DNA of 64,000 nt, from contig MPUH01000029.1 in NCBI GenBank assembly GCA_001970955.1, positions 1 through 64,000 on the forward strand, given 5' to 3'. This DNA comes from Stentor coeruleus. Lineage: Eukaryota; Ciliophora; Heterotrichea; Heterotrichida; Stentoridae. The translations under genes were made by a program, and so were the position numbers. Shown piece after piece: positions 10,284-20,631 of this stretch (within the stretch, counting starts at the first letter, position 1; the number at the start of each line of letters is the position of its first letter). The notes under the pieces are model-generated. The model ran no database searches and was not told the DNA's origin. It saw only the letters and a program-made list of their open reading frames with translations.

Positions 10284-10508
10284 AACTGTGATGAGCAGCC
10301 TGTTGAAGTTCCTGGATTTATTAGTAGGCTAAGAGATGTGGCTAATTCTCCTTGTAAAGAGATACAAATAATACCTACAAGGGATTTAGAAGAAATTATC
10401 GACCCCCAAAGTCCGTTAAAATGGTTCTCGGACGTGATGGAGGTTAAGCCTGACATAATAACACAATCTAGTATTGTTATTACGAAAAAGCATAGATCCA
10501 GTCTTTAG
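10284..10508 (+). other. Orphan open stretch with coding character, no start codon
   Basis: A frame of 74 codons, opened by TAA at 10281 and closed by TAG at 10506, reads like protein (for example VPGFISRLRDVANSP and LKWFSDVMEVKPDI) with balanced amino-acid use, unlike surrounding spacer. No ATG lies at its start; an in-frame ATG at 10267 is blocked by the TAA, and no 15-nt GT-AG segment removes it. It could be a 3' exon of the CNOT4-like gene, a gene remnant, or a small gene hit by a sequence error. The opposite-strand frame of 81 aa at 10211-10456 has a low-complexity tail and is less convincing. Confidence 0.3.
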
Positions 10509-10554
10509 AATAGTAATATATTAAATTATTATTGTTGATTAAGGAATAGTTAGT

Positions 10555-13104
10555 TTATTCATAGGGAATGCCGAATTTTTTAAAGAGTTTAGCCACTTTG
10601 GTCCTATTATCATGGTTTTGAATTCGACCAATATGGATAGTTTGAGTATTCTTCCTTTTCTGAAAGGCTTCTAAAGCAATTCCCATAAAGTTAACGAGTA
10701 TATCATTATCATCCTTTTCCTCTACATTTTCGATTTTAAGTTTATTCAGCATATTATTCCTATCCTCAATCTCATTCTGTAACTGATCCATCTGTTTCTT
10801 ATAAGCATCAATAACCTCATACTGATCCGACAACTGCTGTTCCCTCTTACCAAGTTCATTAGAAAGTTCAAGTTTCTCTTCCATAAGTCTTTTAATCTGT
10901 TCTTCTCTTTCAGTATTAACCCTACTTTGTTTTTCCATATCCCCACTAACACTTTCAAAAGTCACTTTAAGTTCTTCTTTTTGTTTTTCAATAGCTTCAG
11001 TAAAATTCTTAGCATCAATATCTTTTTCAACTCTTAACTGTTTAAGTTTTTCTTCATATTCATCAATAAGTTTATTCCTAGTCTCTTGTTCACGTATTCT
11101 CACTTGGTTAAGTTCATTTTGAAGATTTGCAACTCTTTCTAATTGACTTAAATACTTGGCATTAGCATTTTGTTCTTTACTGAATTTATTGAAAATATCC
11201 TCAAGGTAATCTTTAAAACTTCTAAGTACTGAAGCATCTTGTCTAGGGTTTGGGTCTGGTTGTGACTCGATAAGTTTTAGTTTTCTTGACAAGTCATTGA
11301 TTTGTTCATTTTTCTCAGCAATAAGTTTTTCTTGTTCTTCTCTTAAATCATCAAGCATTCTTTCGTATTTACTGTTTTCTAATTGGAGTTTGTACATTTT
11401 ACTATCGAGGTCGGCGATACGTTTTTCATAAATATCCCTTTCAGCTTCAATCATCATTTCTCGTTCTTTTTGCGCTTGTTCCAGTTCAAGTTTAAGCCCT
11501 TGGATTTCTCTTGTCTGGGTACGAGCTTTATTTTCAGCCATATGAATTCTTGTATTAACATTAGCCTGGAGGTCAGAAATTTCTTTAGCTCGTTGTTCAA
11601 GTTGTTTTTCATAGTTTTTATTAGTCTCTTCTAACAAATCCCTTAAACGTTTTTCTCCAGCTCTAGCTTCATCTCTATGTCTAGTTAAACTTTTAACTTC
11701 TTTTTGAAGTTCTTCTTTTTCAGTTTCGATATGGTTTTGAATTTCTCTTAATAAAGTGCACATATGTGGAATCAGAAAAGAGATTTCTTCTGAAAACACT
11801 GAATCTGCACATGGACCTGCTGCTGCTTCTTGATATCTTTGAATTCCTGCTAAGAATTGTTGTTCAAGTTCACTTATTGATGCAGTACCGTCTTCTGAAA
11901 ATTTAAGACCACTTTGACGAAGTGGGTCAAATATTGCTTTAAAAACTTCTCTACATTTAGATTCACTTGATTTTATATTTGCGCTTTTTAGATCTTCGTA
12001 ATAAGCGTTTATTCGGTCTATAAGACTATTTCGCTCTTCTTGGACTTCTTCTTGTTCAAAAACATTCATCATCATCATATCGAATTCTTTGAGAAGTTCT
12101 TTTAAAGCTGTTTGATGTTCTTTTAAGAGGTTTTCTTCGTCACAGGGTAGATCATTTTCCATAAGACCCATTTTGTCTAGATAGCGGATAAAGAGTTTTT
12201 CTTTACTTCTTCGGGACTCTGCAGCTACAGCTCGTTCAAATGCGCTGTAGATCACTGCTGGAGCTTTTTTATTGATTCTATGAACATAAGCTTGGACCAT
12301 ATTGCAAAGAATAGCCCCAGAAACAGCTTTTCCTGATATTCTTTTAAGTTCAGTAGCACTTCTTATCTGAGTCACCAGTTTTCCAAAAAGATCTTTTGAA
12401 CTACTCATACTGACATTGTTCGCAACATTTAAATTAAAAAACTCTCTTTTTTTATATAAATGTTTTATCGAAGCTTTGATTTTATACCCAGGATCATCTT
12501 CTCCCATTTTAGCCAAAGATCTTTCTAAATAACTACATGAAAATTACTTTTCATATTCACTAAGATCGCTTCCAGTAACGACCCAAGTTAGTGTTGGTAA
12601 ATAGTTGTAAAGGTTATTTTTTGATTCTTGACCTTTTTTGATTTGAACCATTGAAGATATTTCAGTAAGTATTTCAACTTCATTCAAAGTTGAACTATTA
12701 ATTGGTTGTGTTGTCATAAGAACTATATGAGAACTTAGTAAATTAGCAAGAGCTAATACTTCTAAGCTTGTTCTTTTATGATCTTCCCCTCGGTCTAATA
12801 TTGATTCACAGTCTACAACTAAGACTTCACCTTCTTTTTCACTACCAGCTTCATCACGCAATAAGATTTTTATTGGCTCAGACCATATCCATATACCTTT
12901 TGTTGTTTTATCTGTCTCAAATCCTCCTTGTGTACCTAAGATCTTATTCGCTAGATATGACTTTCCACATTTTGGAGGACCGATTATGCTGATGATCCCA
13001 ACTGGATTTGAAAATGATTGAAGTAACTGTATCCCAGTTGTTGTAACTTCGAGCTCACCTTGTCCTTTTACTTTTACTAACTTTACTCCTCGACCACTAT
13101 CCAT
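10555..13104 (-). CDS. Guanylate-binding-protein-like large GTPase with coiled-coil tail
   Basis: Two exons joined by a 15-nt intron (12533-12547) give 844 aa. Residues 1-190 are a GBP/atlastin-type GTPase domain: P-loop GPPKCGKSYLANKI (42-55) and the family hallmark TTKGIWIW (67-74). The helical GBP C-domain follows (about 190-450; EKLFIRYLDKM, LEQQFLAGIQRYQEAA), then a long charged coiled coil (about 450-790) and a conserved-looking tail. GBPs are dynamin-like GTPases that self-assemble on membranes. The usual G3 DTEG reads DCES (98-101), and the G4 TLRD position reads TGSD, so GTP handling may differ. Human GBPs are about 590 aa; the extra length is coiled coil. The ATG has ATTATAA directly before it. 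Confidence 0.88.
12533..12547 (-). other. 15-nt intron, GBP-like gene
   Basis: GTAATTTTCATGTAG on the minus strand. Its removal joins ...SEYE to NYLERSLAKMGED in frame. A at intron position 10. Confidence 0.9.
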
Positions 13105-13420
13105 TTATAATATGCTATAGGAGATTTGAATAGGAATTTTTTTATAGGTTTTAGGATTGGATGTAGTTGTTAAGAGAAATTGCTTAGAAGAAGTAGTATG
13201 AAAATTATGGATTTGGAGTTTTATGGAGATTGGATTTGGATTTGAGATTTTATGTGAAGAGATTTTTTTTGGAAATTTATAAGAAATTTTAGATGATTTA
13301 ATGGGATATAATGCTGGTGAGTTAGAGAGTTTTATGGAGATCAATGCAAAAAGGGAGAAAACACAACACAAAAATCGGATAAACCACATAAATCTAAAAA
13401 TATAGTATTACTATTTATAA
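13105..13420. other. 5' flank of the GBP-like gene
   Basis: 316 nt, strongly depleted of C on the plus strand, hence of G on the coding strand. A 94-codon minus-strand frame here has almost no Gly and no family match; it is a by-product of the composition. Confidence 0.6.
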
Positions 13421-14872
13421 TTACTCGGCTAAATTTAAGCCAATAACTGTGAAAAACAATAAAGAATTTCCAATAATAATCGCCCAACTTAGTACAGGGT
13501 TAAAATATACATCATAAGGTGATTTCCCTACAACCATATGCCTTAAAGCTAAATGAAACAAAGGAGTAGCAATCAAAAAAGCCAAAAAGCCCAAAAGTCC
13601 AGTCCAATCAAGTATCGTTCCTAAATTATACACTAAAAACGACACAACAAGCGGAATAAACGCTGACAAAAACCTAATCCCATAAAAAGCTCTTTTCGGT
13701 ATATCTTCTTCATTTCCTCCATACCTCCATGTAGTAATTGAATTAGCTAAAACCAATGCTTGTATAGGATATGAAGAAAAAACATCAAAAGCAGGACATA
13801 AAACAATAAGATATTCTATAACATAAGTCCACCCTGGTCTTGAACTCTTTGAAAATCCTCCTGTATAATCTCTAAAACTCATAGTCACCATACTAGGCAC
13901 ATCATCTATAGCAAAAGCTGCAGCCATACCAAGCATAGTATAAACTAAAAAACAAGTCAAACTTACAAGACCATTAACTTTAACTAAATTTTTTTCTTTA
14001 TCTTTAATAGATGAAGCAATTGTAGGAATTTGGTTTTCGAAAATTGTGGCAAATAAAATTATAGGAATCGCATGGCCAATGTTTTTTGGTTTAATCATAG
14101 GTGGAGCATTAACTGGGTTATAATGACTATCATCATTATCTCTGTGTAAAACAATATCAGCAAAACAAGTTAAAGTTATAGAAATAATAACAATAAATCT
14201 TAATCCTGACATGATATATTGAACATATTGTTGTTCTTCAATACCTTTAACAGTCATATAACAAACGCATATAGCAAAAAATAGTAAATAAAGTGAATAT
14301 TTCATTTTACAATCACCGAAATAATCTTGACTTGTGTATATATCACATGTGCTAAGTGGACCTAATGGGATTATTGAGGCAAATGATGAAGCAAAAACTG
14401 AACCATAAGCGACAAGAATACCAAATACTGATAATATAATACATATTAAATAACATAAACCTACACGTTCACCAAATACCATTTTTACTATATCAGGAAG
14501 GTTTATTAGACGATTTGTGATCATTGGGGTTAGATGTGGAGGAGGTCTGAGTAAATGATCAGGGTGGTTTGGTAATTGAAAGAGTTTTTTAAATGATATT
14601 CGATGAATGTCTTTACCTTCTTCAGTCATTCTTGCGAGAATTTCTGCTCGACTCATGGATTCTAAGGTTTGGATTGATAAATAATAGCTTTGGAATGTAA
14701 TGAGTAATTGGAAAGCCAGACTAAAAAACCAGCCTGAGTTGTCGTAAGCCCAGGGTATACTTAGGAAGCCTGCACCTATTGTACTGTTTAAGATGAAGAT
14801 ATAACCTGTTAGGACACCAAATTTTCCATGTGGGATGTATGGGAGAGAAGGTTCTCTGATACTTAATGCCAT
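13421..14872 (-). CDS. Amino-acid transporter, AAAP/SLC38 type
   Basis: Polytopic membrane protein with about 11 hydrophobic segments. The first segment has the family's GYIFILNSTIGAGFLSIPWA motif (with N-S-T-I-G-A-G at the sodium/substrate site of AAAP carriers), and the pattern LPDIVKMVFGERVG...YLICIILSVFGI is typical of Aa_trans proteins. It likely moves neutral amino acids across plasma or vacuolar membrane; substrate cannot be read from sequence. I start at the second ATG (14872), preceded by CATAAA and in ATGG context; an upstream in-frame ATG at 14884 would add four residues. TAA stop. Confidence 0.88.
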   Translation of the reverse strand: MALSIREPSLPYIPHGKFGVLTGYIFILNSTIGAGFLSIPWAYDNSGWFFSLAFQLLITFQSYYLSIQTLESMSRAEILARMTEEGKDIHRISFKKLFQLPNHPDHLLRPPPHLTPMITNRLINLPDIVKMVFGERVGLCYLICIILSVFGILVAYGSVFASSFASIIPLGPLSTCDIYTSQDYFGDCKMKYSLYLLFFAICVCYMTVKGIEEQQYVQYIMSGLRFIVIISITLTCFADIVLHRDNDDSHYNPVNAPPMIKPKNIGHAIPIILFATIFENQIPTIASSIKDKEKNLVKVNGLVSLTCFLVYTMLGMAAAFAIDDVPSMVTMSFRDYTGGFSKSSRPGWTYVIEYLIVLCPAFDVFSSYPIQALVLANSITTWRYGGNEEDIPKRAFYGIRFLSAFIPLVVSFLVYNLGTILDWTGLLGFLAFLIATPLFHLALRHMVVGKSPYDVYFNPVLSWAIIIGNSLLFFTVIGLNLAE

Positions 14873-14884
14873 TTTATGAAACAA

Positions 14885-15463
14885 ACTGTAGTTTTTAATA
14901 AACTCAACAAGTTTTAGATTATGTAAAATATTAGGGAAAAGTGGAGTTTTTGTTGGAATTGAAAGAATATTTTGTGTTTGATAGTGGATGTTAGGATTAG
15001 AGGTTGAATGATTTGATATGGGAGAAAGGTGGTTTAATATAAAATTAGCATTGGTTTTGATTGCTTGATAACATTTTTTGATGATTGAGGATTTAGGTTG
15101 TCCTGTTTGGTAAGGTGGTTTTGGAAAAATTTGGGGTTTGGATTAGGAAATTTGATTTTTTTTTACAATATTTGGGATTTGATGATTCAGAAAGATTTAA
15201 AATTTTGGATGGGTTAATTTATTTACAAGTTTTTATGAAGTTATGTGATTTAGTCATTAAATATTCTAAAGCATATTTTCTAAACAACCATAGCATTTCT
15301 TAACTATATTTTCACTCTCTTGATTTTTGAAAACTATAATATCAAGAGCATTTTCAACTTTTAGATTCTCTCAAATTCCTATCATAGTATTCTTGCTTTT
15401 TGATTATTTTTCTTCCATAGTAACTTATAAACTCCTAATTTCTGTTCATTAATCATTATAAAT
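14885..15463. other. Divergent intergenic region (579 nt)
   Basis: Separates the minus-strand transporter from the plus-strand RING gene. Bases 14885-15180 are C-poor and the part beyond about 15310 is G-poor, so the composition flips in the middle as expected for two opposed 5' flanks. A 62-codon frame at 15115 is not convincing. Confidence 0.6.
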
Positions 15464-16312
15464 ATGCTACTTAAATCATCCATAGAATTAAAACTTCAAC
15501 CAAACAGTGCCTGGTTCAATGCTTCCTACTCGAAGACGCATTCTTTAATAAACACTTTAGAATTCAACACTTTATCTATGACTGAAGATTTTGCATATCT
15601 TCTTAAACCTGATCTTCTGACTAGTTTTATTGGTACTCTAAAGTCAGAAGCTGACCAATTCTCAGCTTCATTTTTTGAGTCTTTCAAGACTAGGAATGAG
15701 TCATCTGAATCAGAAATAACTAAAGGTATTATGATGATCTGTGATTGTGAGGAGCAAAATTACAATTATGTTTACTTTCTTATCCTTGGCTCAGATCCTT
15801 TTATTAAAGAATTGAATATCGATAATAATACTTTAGCTTTATTCAGGTTTTCTATAGAAGAAATTACTGAAAACAAACTTGAAGTGTGTGAAAAAGTCAT
15901 AAATCAATTAAGAGATGTCCAAAAACAAATGAAGCATGTCTTTAATAGTGTAGTGCAAGAAGAAGTTAAAATGTCTAGAGAAATGGTCCATCACTATGAT
16001 GCAATACAATATTTCCATCATGAAAACGAGAAAGATAGGGAAAAAAAGTCCAGTATTGAAAAAAAAGTAAGAAAAAAACATCAAAAAATCCAACAATTAC
16101 ATCAAGAAGCTACCAGGGATTTAAATTTGTATTGCAGTTTCTGCAATAATGAAAAGAAAAATATACTTTTTTTACCATGTGGACATATTGAGGTTTGTAA
16201 AATTTGTCTCACACAGAATTTGAAAATCCAACTTGCTGCCCCGCATTTGAGAAATAAAAAATGCTCGAGATGCAATACCCATTTAGAAAGTATTTTAGAA
16301 ATTAGTTATTAA
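15464..16312 (+). CDS. RING-finger protein, 282 aa
   Basis: A C-terminal RING of the IAP/Mahogunin-like HC type (about 224-278): CSFC, then LPCGHIEVCKIC, then CSRC. All eight zinc ligands are visible (C-x2-C, C-x-H-x2-C-x2-C, C-x2-C). A coiled-coil or helical charged segment (about 150-222) precedes it. The N-terminal 150 residues match nothing I know. By family it would be an E3 ubiquitin ligase; substrate unknown. TATAA lies 3 nt before the ATG; TAA stop. Confidence 0.8.
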   Translation: MLLKSSIELKLQPNSAWFNASYSKTHSLINTLEFNTLSMTEDFAYLLKPDLLTSFIGTLKSEADQFSASFFESFKTRNESSESEITKGIMMICDCEEQNYNYVYFLILGSDPFIKELNIDNNTLALFRFSIEEITENKLEVCEKVINQLRDVQKQMKHVFNSVVQEEVKMSREMVHHYDAIQYFHHENEKDREKKSSIEKKVRKKHQKIQQLHQEATRDLNLYCSFCNNEKKNILFLPCGHIEVCKICLTQNLKIQLAAPHLRNKKCSRCNTHLESILEISY

Positions 16313-16700
16313 AATAAGAATTTATAATTTCCTGCTTGGTTAATTAGAAAAGGTGATAGTTTACTTTAAGAAAGATAAAATGCATGGAGCAAAAATTAGT
16401 TTATAACTCTTTTTAATATAGTAATAATAAAAACTCATGTTTTACTATTTAATAGTTTATATTTCGAAAAACTAATAGTAAAATTTTAAATCAATTAACT
16501 TTAATAAATATAAATAGTCCATATGCTTGACAATTGTAAATAAAATCAAAAAATGAACAACTAAGTTGCTTAATAAATAAGCATAATCATCTGAGAAAAC
16601 ACAATCTTTGGTTTAGCAAACCCAAAGGATAAAGAAAAAGTTTATTCTCATCATTTAATACTTAAATGATTTCTGATAAGTATATCAAGAATGTCTATAA
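16313..16700. other. Intergenic gap (388 nt)
   Basis: AT-rich spacer between two plus-strand zinc-binding genes. Nothing recognisable. Confidence 0.6.
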
Positions 16701-19310
16701 ATGGAATTCAAGGCAGAAAGCTTGGAAATAATTGGGGATAAGTTTATTTTTCAGAAGCTTTGCGAGCAAGAGATAGTATCTTGCAAGAAAGTTAGGAATC
16801 ATTATGAAATTCTATGCTGCTTTTTTGAATATCTCTATTTTTACTACCCTCAATGTGCATTTCAGATTTTAGATAATTTACATAGAAAAAATCCACAAGT
16901 ATCATATCATATCCAAGCAATTTATGCTTATATGACAATAGCGGAAAAAGAAAACTATTTATTAGGAGACATTTATTTGAAAGAAGATTATATTTATTCA
17001 ATAAGAAGCATTGCAGATTACTTTTCAAGTAACATTTCTGTAAAAACTTATAATAAAGAATTTAGATTTGAAACATACATCAAGTTAATAATGCATCTTT
17101 CTATGACATTTGAAATTATATGCATTGATAATAAAAAAACAGGACGTCCTTTTGCAAGCCTTAAAAAAATCAGCTATGGGATTGGATCAATATTATTTTT
17201 ATCTTTAGAGAAATCGCTTTATATGTTACTTCCAAAAGTTATGTCAAATGAATTGATTTTAAATATTATAAACAGCATAAACAGTTCAGAAAATTTACAA
17301 AAAGTATTATTTCATTGTGGGCATAGCATACCTCTTCAAGTTTCGAATCTATCAGATTTAAATAATTATTGGGGTAGCAATTGCAAAATTTGTAATGAAA
17401 AACTATATACTATGGATATTGGATTGGCTAAAAAAAATTACTTGAGAGATTATCAAAAAACTAAAAATCAATGCGGAAACTGTTCTAAATATTCTTGTGA
17501 ATTTTTATGTATTGATTGTGAATGGCCGTTATGTAGAGACTGCGTAAAATTTAATAGAAGGCAATTAACTTGCGGTCTGTGTAAATTTATGAGCACAATT
17601 GAACGATTTCAAAGAAAAGATGTAGCTAATAAATTTTTGAATATGAGAAAAGCATACTTATCTGGTCAAATAATTCATAATAATTTTGTTAATTCAAACC
17701 AATGTTATAAAAGTAATACTGTGCAAGATACACTGAGGCTTGAAGTTAATAGTGCACCACATCCAATAAATGGCAATAGTTTATCTAAAGATAACTTTTC
17801 ACATACAAATGCATCCGAACAAAAGTTTAATCAGTATATGAATTATGCCCCAAAGCCTTCTGGCAGTCAAAGTGTAGTAAATCCATTAGTAAACCTAGGG
17901 TCAATACCTGAAACTCATAATCAATACAAAAATTATAAAGCTTGTGCTTATTGTCATGGTTTATTTGATAATTCATCTTTGCAAGATATATCTGGAATTG
18001 CTACTTGCAAAGGATGTTGTAATATTCTGAGATCCAAGTGTCTAAGCTGCAATAAACAAAATCTCTGTAATGCAATAATTTGCTCTGATTGTTGTAATAT
18101 TTCATATGAGGGCAAGCTAATAGATTTGGCTGAATTTTGTAGAAATAAAAATTTTTTTGTTGTTGAAAAGAAATGCAAAAAGTGTCAAACGACTAATATA
18201 AAAATTAATGATTATTGTGACTATTGCAAAAATAAAACTAATGCAAGACCACAAATAATTCATGAATCAATGCAAACTAAAAATAGCCAATGCTATTTTG
18301 ATAATTGTATAAATCAAGGAATAAGGGTATGCATAGAATGCCGAGAAAATCCCCCTAAGTTTTGCGAAGATCACATGCAGATTCATATGAAAAAGCATAA
18401 TTCTAGTGAAGGTTTTGAAAATAAAATTATGTCCAGTGAAAGTAAGAATATTCCTTCTTGCCAAACATGCCACAATGAGCAAAAATTTGTAGAATCAATC
18501 CTATGTTCAAATTGTAAAATGCTTCATACAAACAGTGAATTTTTTTATCATCAGTCAACATATCAGGAGCTATATAATTATTATGAAAACCTTAGCTTGT
18601 ATCAAAAGAAATGCTCAAATTGTAATAAATATCCAATAGAAACAAAAAACTATTGTGAAGATTGCATACCTTTATTATCAGCTAAAAAGCCTGAGACTGA
18701 ACCTCATATGGTGGAGAATTTTCCACAAAATATTAGCCGAGACCATGAATGCTCAACACCTGGATGTAAAATTATAAATTGTAATAAATGTAGCATATGC
18801 CAACTTGCTTACTGTCCTCATGATATGGAAAATCATAAAATAGAATGTCATAAAAGTGTTAATATTCCAGAAATGGTCATTGCACCATCATCAAATGCAG
18901 AACCTCTTGGCGATTTTATTAAAAAAACAAGGAAAAATGTTATTAATTCTTATCATGAGACAATACAGCAGATGCAAAACTACTCTCATGAAATGCTAAA
19001 ACTATTAGATGAAATAGAAAATGCTGACGATTCTTTGAAAAAATGTATTGGAAGTGGTAATTATTTTGAAAATCATTGCAGAGATCGTATAATTCATTTA
19101 GAACATCCAGAACTTGTAGCAAATCATTATGATAGTAAAACAATCACTAAAAAAAGCACAGAATTATTTTTAAAAGATATTGAAGTTATGAGAAAAAAAT
19201 TTGATGATGCAAATCAAATTCTAAAATATTTTAGAGAGGAAAAATCGAAAATTCTCTCTGAAAGTGTCGATCCTCAAAAGTTTTTGAATATGGAATGCGA
19301 TGATAATTAG
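16701..19310 (+). CDS. Cys-rich multi-zinc-finger protein, 869 aa
   Basis: The N-terminal 200 residues are helical without Cys clusters. From about 210 on there are many CxxC and C/H clusters: HCGHSIPL...CKIC (about 215-237), CGNCSKYSC...CIDC (about 260-280), CAYC...CKGCC...CLSC (about 415-450), and two B-box-like units, CFDNC-type with CEDHMQIHMKKH (about 535-570) and CSTPGCKIINCNKC...HKIECHK (about 685-720). The last 130 residues are a charged helix, probably a coiled coil. This resembles TRIM-like scaffolds with B-boxes and coiled coil, but no canonical first RING is seen. Function unknown; zinc binding is likely. TATAA is 1 nt before the ATG. Confidence 0.8.
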   Translation: MEFKAESLEIIGDKFIFQKLCEQEIVSCKKVRNHYEILCCFFEYLYFYYPQCAFQILDNLHRKNPQVSYHIQAIYAYMTIAEKENYLLGDIYLKEDYIYSIRSIADYFSSNISVKTYNKEFRFETYIKLIMHLSMTFEIICIDNKKTGRPFASLKKISYGIGSILFLSLEKSLYMLLPKVMSNELILNIINSINSSENLQKVLFHCGHSIPLQVSNLSDLNNYWGSNCKICNEKLYTMDIGLAKKNYLRDYQKTKNQCGNCSKYSCEFLCIDCEWPLCRDCVKFNRRQLTCGLCKFMSTIERFQRKDVANKFLNMRKAYLSGQIIHNNFVNSNQCYKSNTVQDTLRLEVNSAPHPINGNSLSKDNFSHTNASEQKFNQYMNYAPKPSGSQSVVNPLVNLGSIPETHNQYKNYKACAYCHGLFDNSSLQDISGIATCKGCCNILRSKCLSCNKQNLCNAIICSDCCNISYEGKLIDLAEFCRNKNFFVVEKKCKKCQTTNIKINDYCDYCKNKTNARPQIIHESMQTKNSQCYFDNCINQGIRVCIECRENPPKFCEDHMQIHMKKHNSSEGFENKIMSSESKNIPSCQTCHNEQKFVESILCSNCKMLHTNSEFFYHQSTYQELYNYYENLSLYQKKCSNCNKYPIETKNYCEDCIPLLSAKKPETEPHMVENFPQNISRDHECSTPGCKIINCNKCSICQLAYCPHDMENHKIECHKSVNIPEMVIAPSSNAEPLGDFIKKTRKNVINSYHETIQQMQNYSHEMLKLLDEIENADDSLKKCIGSGNYFENHCRDRIIHLEHPELVANHYDSKTITKKSTELFLKDIEVMRKKFDDANQILKYFREEKSKILSESVDPQKFLNMECDDN

Positions 19311-19665
19311 TAAAATTTTAAATTTCAGGATTTAGTCAGATGATTTTTGTTTTAAAATTATTTTCGGATAAGTACTAATAAAAAGAAGTAAAATTATTTT
19401 TGATGCATATTTGTTTAAAGTATATTTTCTACGAAATAAACAAATAATAAATAAAGTTTATTCAGAACTCTGAATGATTAATCAAAACTATAACCTGTTA
19501 ATGATTAGAGATAGCATAAGCTTTATACTTTATTCAAATATACTTTTTTTTCTTCCATATTTATTACATACCCAAAGATCAAGTTCCATATTCCAAAATA
19601 TTTTTTCTAAATGTTTTTTCATCTAACCCAAAATTACACACCAATAAAAATAATAAATATTGTAA
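19311..19665. other. Intergenic gap (355 nt)
   Basis: AT-rich spacer. Nothing recognisable beyond short A/T runs. Confidence 0.6.
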
Positions 19666-20163
19666 ATGCAGAGCTACATGGTTACCAATAGAAAATCAAA
19701 GCATCCAAAAAAACTTCATAAACTTCGTAGTGCCTCTCCTGGCCAATCTGCCATCACTTCTTTAAGAAAAAAATCAAAAATTCTCTCAATAAAAATCCCA
19801 AATTCCGTAATTAAATACTGCACTAAACTTTCACCAAAACTATCTTCATCCAACAGTTCAAAGCTTTTGCCTTTAAAAATAAGAAACACTTCTGTAGACG
19901 AAGATCTAGAAAAACTTGAAAGCCTTACCAGCAAAAATCTTAGTGCTAGATACGATTGGCTTTCTATAGAAACAAAACTCATAGAACTTAGTACAAAAAA
20001 AAAACTAAGTCCAATAACCGAAACAGAAATAAACAATACTAAACTCACTCAAAACACTTCAGACTTTTCTACAAACTCAATCAATTTACTAAAAAAGTAT
20101 GAAAATAGCTTTAAATCAAATGCATCAGAAAAACTAAACCATTTAAATAATCACGGAAAATAA
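19666..20163 (+). CDS. Basic Ser/Lys-rich protein of unknown function, 165 aa
   Basis: No family recognised. Lys, Ser, Leu and Thr dominate, there are no Cys clusters, no membrane segment and no signal peptide. The N-terminal 40 residues are strongly basic (RKSKHPKKLHKLRS) and may bind nucleic acid or acidic partners. The frame is the longest on either strand here and ends with TAA. It converges with the PIN-like gene, 69 nt apart. Confidence 0.6.
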   Translation: MQSYMVTNRKSKHPKKLHKLRSASPGQSAITSLRKKSKILSIKIPNSVIKYCTKLSPKLSSSNSSKLLPLKIRNTSVDEDLEKLESLTSKNLSARYDWLSIETKLIELSTKKKLSPITETEINNTKLTQNTSDFSTNSINLLKKYENSFKSNASEKLNHLNNHGK

Positions 20164-20232
20164 TAAACTACTTATTCTAATAAAATAATAAGATAATTTT
20201 CATCAAAAAAATATTTTTTCATAAGAATTTTA

Positions 20233-20631
20233 TTATAGTCCAAGCAAAGACCTGGGTGCATGATAGATAAAGACATGGTTTGGGAATTTTTTTTTAAGTT
20301 TTTTATTAGCTGTAACTATTGAAAAATTCTCATCTGTTGAATAGTTTTCGATAATTATGAAGGAATTTTTAAGTTGTGAATATCTTAATTTTTCTTGAGG
20401 TCCAGCTATTTTTGATATAATTTCTTCAGTTATTTTGATACTGTTTAAAAGGACGTAGTATGGGGTAAAAGAATGAAGTTTAGATAAAAGAGAACCTGGA
20501 GAAGACAGTTCATCAGAAATTTGCTGGGTAAGATAGGTTCGACGAGGAAAAGGGATATAAGGAATAGAATCTATGTTGTATGTAAGTTCTGAGACTAGGG
20601 CGATTATAGCTGTGGTGTCTAAGATATACAT
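20233..20631 (-). CDS. PIN-like domain protein, 132 aa
   Basis: The start MYILDTTAIIAL has the hydrophobic-D-T-S/T opening of PIN nuclease folds (Asp5 as first metal ligand). Further on, ISDELSS has an acidic residue in the place of the second ligand and FSIVTANKKLKK resembles the late strand-loop, where the usual Asp is Asn or Lys. PIN domains cut RNA (toxins, Nob1, Fcf1). The length is that of a bare PIN domain. The late acidic ligand appears to be missing, so activity is doubtful. Nob1 is a possible relative but its zinc ribbon is absent. TAA stop; TATA abuts the ATG. Confidence 0.5.
   Translation of the reverse strand: MYILDTTAIIALVSELTYNIDSIPYIPFPRRTYLTQQISDELSSPGSLLSKLHSFTPYYVLLNSIKITEEIISKIAGPQEKLRYSQLKNSFIIIENYSTDENFSIVTANKKLKKKFPNHVFIYHAPRSLLGL

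Noticed and set aside
10282-10297. 16-nt GTAAAACTGTGATGAG as intron before the orphan coding stretch
   Set aside because: No A at the expected position and the frame does not join to an ATG.
10211-10456. 81-codon minus-strand frame
   Set aside because: C-terminal half is Ile/Thr low complexity; the plus-strand frame through the same place looks more protein-like.
13105-13389. 94-codon minus-strand frame directly upstream of the GBP-like gene
   Set aside because: It is a product of the G-poor 5' flank: no Gly, no family match, and it touches the ATG of the real gene.
15115-15303. 62-codon plus-strand frame
   Set aside because: Low-complexity hydrophobic translation within a divergent spacer; no start-proximal motif.
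20526-20545. GGTTCGA, reminiscent of a tRNA B box
   Set aside because: Inside the PIN-like coding sequence, with no A box or cloverleaf around it.
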